DNA from: Caprella mutica
Lineage: Eukaryota; Arthropoda; Malacostraca; Amphipoda; Caprellidae
Reading direction: 5' to 3'
Assembly (NCBI GenBank): GCA_947561585.1
Contig: CANNZV010000499.1
Span: 1-64,000, forward strand
Length of the DNA stretch: 64,000 bases
A program made the position numbers and the translations under genes. The notes under the pieces were generated by a model. That model saw only the letters and a program-made list of their open reading frames with translations. It did not search any database and was not told the DNA's origin. Of this stretch, positions 60,586-64,000 are shown piece after piece; position 1 is the first letter of the stretch, and each line of letters opens with the position of its first letter.

Positions 60586-61300
60586 AACATAATTTTATTC
60601 CGCACAAGCCAGTTATTTACAGTTACAAGTTTTGAGTTGGTAATACTATGGAAGTCATTTATTTGGCTTTTGGGTATGGCACATGATATATAGTGGAATC
60701 ATCAGCAAACAGTATGAATTTAAAGTAAGTAGAACAAAGTGGGAAATCATTTATAAATAACACGTTCTCAATAACAACGTGTAATAACCCTGCACCCAAA
60801 TCATATATTGTGATTAAATTAACTCACTTATTGCGATTAAGTTCAATAATATTTGATTGTATCAACTTTACATTTTCTAAAAGAATATTTGTTGATTATT
60901 CTTTCCGTTCATATATATAAGAATTCAAATAGACTGTAATTTCTCGTATCCATTTTCTGCCTATCCTTTTCTTCATGTACAATAACAATATCATTCCCTC
61001 TTTTATTTAGGAGAGAATCAAGAGGCTCTCAAACAAAGAGCACTGAGCGCCACTTTCTCATAATGTTCTTACCGCAATAACAATAACAGTAACAATAACA
61101 ATAACTACATCAATATGTTGGTTCTTGAAGTCGTCTTCCATGACAGATGACTTCTTTGTAGTTTCAACAAACAGAGAAAAGAAAAATCGTCTCTAATGAA
61201 TTTACAGGTATTTTTATTGGAGGAAAGTTTGCCCACGTGTTTATTATATAAACACATCTCGTATTTTCGCTTGTGGAGAGTGGACATGAGGTGTAGTGTG
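60586..61300. other. Non-coding stretch, nothing recognised
   Basis: A+T-rich. A short aacaataac microsatellite lies near 61077-61105. Confidence 0.4.
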
Positions 61301-61545
61301 CCGCTCCATATCAGATCTGTGTTTCTTAAAATTTATAAACGTTAAAAGTATTGTTTTTGCTGATACTGGTGTGCCTGTAACTTAGCTGTCTCTGTTAGCA
61401 TTTGTAGCCTATACCAGCGCCAAGCCCTGGGGTAGGCATACCAGCGAATGTTAGAGGAAGGATCAGTGAATACTAGATTCCATTCACACAGCGGCGACAT
61501 ATTTGTTTACACTACCGGTAGCTCCATCTATTGAGCTATTTCGGA

Positions 61546-62336
61546 ATGCCTCCTAAACAACGAAATAAAAAGAATGATGTGTCGCAGAACTTGGATGAAA
61601 ACTTCAATAACTTTGCCTCTGGTATTGACACTGGCATGTTATCTGAGGAAAGCAGACTCATGGTCGATATTATAATGGGGAAGATGAGTGATCTACACAA
61701 AAATCTGATTGTCAAGTTGAATGAGAAAAACGAGATAATAGAAAAATTACAGGACCAAGTTAATTTCTTGAAAGGTGAAGTGCATGAATTAAATGGGCGT
61801 GTGGAGGATATTGAAACTTATCAGCGGGGAGACTCTCTCATTTTTCCAGGGAGCGTGATCCAGAGGTTAGGGACGGTGAAAACTGTTCGCAGGTAGTGCA
61901 TGATATCCTGAAAACACACCTAAAATGTGTTGTGCCTATTGATGAAATAGTTATGTCGTACCGGATCGGAAAGAAACAATCTACTCAAGTATCTGATAGA
62001 AGAAACTTGTACGTGAAACTCAACAAGAGAGGAATAAAAGATTCAATACTTCAGAGCTGCAAGACTGTTAAACCACCGAATTTGTATATAAATGAAAATT
62101 TAACTCCAAATCGATCTAAAATGTTGGCAATCTTGCGAAAGAGTAAGAGATTGCGCACGAACAGAATTACTGGCACGGGGTCCCGTGATGGTAGAGTCTT
62201 CATTTGGCTAAAACCATCGAACTCCTCGGCTGCTAGCTCGAAAGAGTTTCTCAGGACGATGGCCCAAGTGAAAGATCTCGTTGAGAGCTTAGAGCTGAGT
62301 TTTTCAGATTTGTCAAAATTTGATAGTTCGAGGTGA
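61546..62336 (+). pseudogene. Non-LTR retrotransposon ORF1 protein, frameshifted
   Basis: This is the RNA-binding-type partner protein of a LINE, which would coat the element's RNA. The ATG at 61546 (MPPKQRNKKND) is a better start than the TTG 15 bases upstream. Residues about 45-100 form a heptad-rich coiled coil (LNEKNEIIEKLQDQVNFLK) ending in VEDIETYQR. Near 61850 one base appears to be missing; coding continues in another frame with GENCSQVVHDILKTHL and then MSYRIGKKQS, to a stop at 62336. The second part resembles the C-terminal half of L1-like ORF1 proteins (ENLTPNRSKML, LRTNRITGTG). No zinc knuckle is visible. About 263 codons in total. Confidence 0.8.
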
Positions 62337-62733
62337 CTCCTAGTGAGGATGATTTCTGTGTCACAAGATAGTCAGTGCAGAATTAGCTATTACATGATAA
62401 TAGCTCTTGATCTGTATTTGAACTGTTTTGGTTCAAGCGAAGATAAGCTGCTGTTATGTGTATGGAGATCATACACCATAATTAGCATAGGTCGCCGCTT
62501 GTTACATGTGATGCCAGGATGTCTTTTGTGCATCTGTTCCTCATACCTGTTCCTGTGCTATATACGTGCCTCATCTATTACTCATGTTTCTGTGAGTTAC
62601 CTGTGCTCCATCGATACAACGGTGCCTCATCTATGTCTACTTCATGTTCCTGAAGATTGCTGGTGCTGTTCATCAGGTTTCTTATTTTATATAGCGGTAA
62701 ATATTGTGAATGCTTTTCTGTATTTAAACTATA
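62337..62733 (+). other. Spacer between ORF1 and ORF2
   Basis: About 400 bp. A 133-codon open frame (62343-62744), rich in C, Y and S, covers it and its TGA stop overlaps the ORF2 start. It resembles nothing I know and starts at a GTG-type codon, so I do not call it a gene. Confidence 0.4.
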
Positions 62734-64000
62734 ATGATGGTTGAAGACGAGGATATTAATAGCTCCGGCGCAAAGTACTATAGTATTCCAGAGTTTCAGA
62801 GTTGTTGTGTCGGTGGTAATCTTGTAATGTTTCACCAGAACATACGGTCTTTTAATCAAAATTTTGATGCTTTTTCAGTCTTTCTGTCTTCAGTTAAAAG
62901 AACTGTTGACTCAATTGTATTAACAGAAACTTGGTTTACAGAATCTATCTATCATACATATCGTGTGGGGAGGTGCGGGGGCGGAGTCTCCGTTTATGTA
63001 AGAGAAGGGTTGACATCAAATTTTATTGATGAAAAATATGTAGTTTCGGATATATGTGAAACATGTGTAGTAGAAATCACTCTTGATCGATCAAATCCTA
63101 ATAGTAAGAAAAAAATGATAATATATGGAGTATACCGTCCCCCCGCAGCTTCATTAGTCAGATTTGTTGATTATTTTGAGGTAGTTGCAGGCGAATTTTT
63201 TGATAGAACTGTATCTTATGTAGGTGATTTTAATGTCAATATTATTGATGAAGATTTAAGCTCTGATTTTGTTAGTGTAATGTATTCTCATAGTGTTTTT
63301 CCATTGATCAATATCCCAACACGAGTCACAGAGAGCAGTGCAAAGTGTCTCGATCAAATATGGTACAATAGCCATAATGTAGCTCACTGTGGCTCGTTCG
63401 TAACTGATTTTTCTGATCACTTTTTGATATTTTGTATATTTAATATTTCTTTGGATAAGTCACCTATACGAAAAATAATAAGAGATCACTCTGAAACGAA
63501 TATCCAAAATGTGATCTCCAATCTATCCTTGTTTGTAAATTATTATTTTAGTATTAGCAATATTTTGAATGTTAATGAGAAAACTGAGTGTTTTTTAAAT
63601 GAATTTTGGTCAGTTTACAATGCTCACTGTCCACTAAATAAGAAATACTCTCGCCCATGGATAAGTGATAATCTCATTACACATATAAACTATAAGCATT
63701 TGTTATTTAAAAGATACAAGGAGGGAGTGGTACCCTTTTCTGTTTATAACGACTATAAAAGTAACTTGAGAAAAATTATGCGAAGGACTAAAATAGATTA
63801 TTATAAAGATAAACTTAGTCAGGTTAGGAACAATAATAGGGATAACTGGAAGGTAGTGAATGAGTAGATTGGTAGGAAGAAAAATATGAATACACCAGAT
63901 GTTTTATGTGACAGGAATGGTAATGATGTAACAAACCCTGTGAATATATCAAATATGTTCTGTGAATATTTTTCATCAGTAGCTAGAGAGTTGGACAATA
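62734..64000 (+). pseudogene. Non-LTR retrotransposon ORF2: APE endonuclease, RT expected beyond
   Basis: The enzyme nicks genomic DNA and would then copy the element's RNA. From ATG at 62734 the endonuclease motifs follow in order: HQNIRSFNQN (about residue 34), VLTETWF (about 66), a YGVYRPP block (about 130), VGDFNVNI (about 163) and DFSDHFLIF (about 228). These supply the catalytic asparagine, glutamate, aspartates and histidine of the APE fold. After 377 codons an in-frame TAG (63865-63867) interrupts a frame that otherwise goes on to the window end through IGRKKN and NMFCEYF, the linker before RT. The TAG looks like a point mutation, since the flanking frame is coherent. The RT domain lies outside the window. 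Confidence 0.88.

Larger units (their letters stand above)
61380..64000 (+). mobile_element. Non-LTR retrotransposon (CR1/jockey type), cut by window end
   Basis: An ORF1 with a coiled coil is followed by an ORF2 with an APE-type endonuclease, the usual two-gene layout of CR1/jockey-group LINEs. The 5' boundary is uncertain: about 61300-61545 would be the 5' untranslated region. RT lies beyond 64000. One frameshift and one stop are visible, so this copy is probably dead. Confidence 0.85.

Overview
This is eukaryotic nuclear DNA, A+T-rich and almost entirely made of transposable elements and minisatellites. Spliced-gene signals, a BEL/Pao retrotransposon, a CR1/jockey-type non-LTR retrotransposon, mariner, hAT-, Harbinger- and piggyBac-like elements and abundant young tandem arrays point to an arthropod, most likely an insect. 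The species cannot be told from the sequence. There are no prokaryotic genes, operons, CRISPR arrays, rRNA or recognisable tRNA genes.

Left third (1-25 kb): long minisatellites with units of 18-19, 21, 24, 17 and 26 bp are separated by non-coding DNA. A complete LTR retrotransposon (11167-22417) has two 1239-bp LTRs that differ at only about two sites and a 5-bp duplication (atccc). It carries no recognisable gag or pol in its 8.8-kb interior, so it looks like a recently mobilised, trans-dependent, LARD-like element.

Middle (25-34 kb): a cluster of short DNA transposons with visible inverted ends and target duplications. These are a TAA-flanked element at 24914, two head-to-tail TTA-flanked elements at 25801 and 27589 (the first split by a hAT-like MITE with an 8-bp duplication), a TTAA-type element at 28424, and a mariner relic at 32224 with long inverted repeats and a decayed transposase tail.

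34-56 kb: a minus-strand BEL/Pao retrotransposon (34192-56230; 944/946-bp LTRs, 5-bp duplication acgat) sits inside an older foldback element. It is cut in its protease domain by a 13.6-kb insertion (39098-52726) with inverted ends and a TA duplication. Taking out the insertion leaves the gag-pol frame continuous. The insertion carries a 61-bp satellite array next to one end, 194-bp repeats next to the other, and further nested elements; it has no visible transposase. Gag-protease and pol (RT, RNase H, integrase) are otherwise nearly intact; gag has one in-frame stop.

Right end (56-64 kb): the only host-gene signal is two minus-strand exons whose conceptual join reads through the third intracellular loop and sixth membrane helix of a rhodopsin-family GPCR. 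The helix-6 exon runs directly into a 32-bp minisatellite in which each unit carries a consensus-like splice donor. The intron between the two exons holds a dead Tc1/mariner transposase. The window ends inside a non-LTR retrotransposon (ORF1 with a frameshift, ORF2 endonuclease followed by an in-frame stop).
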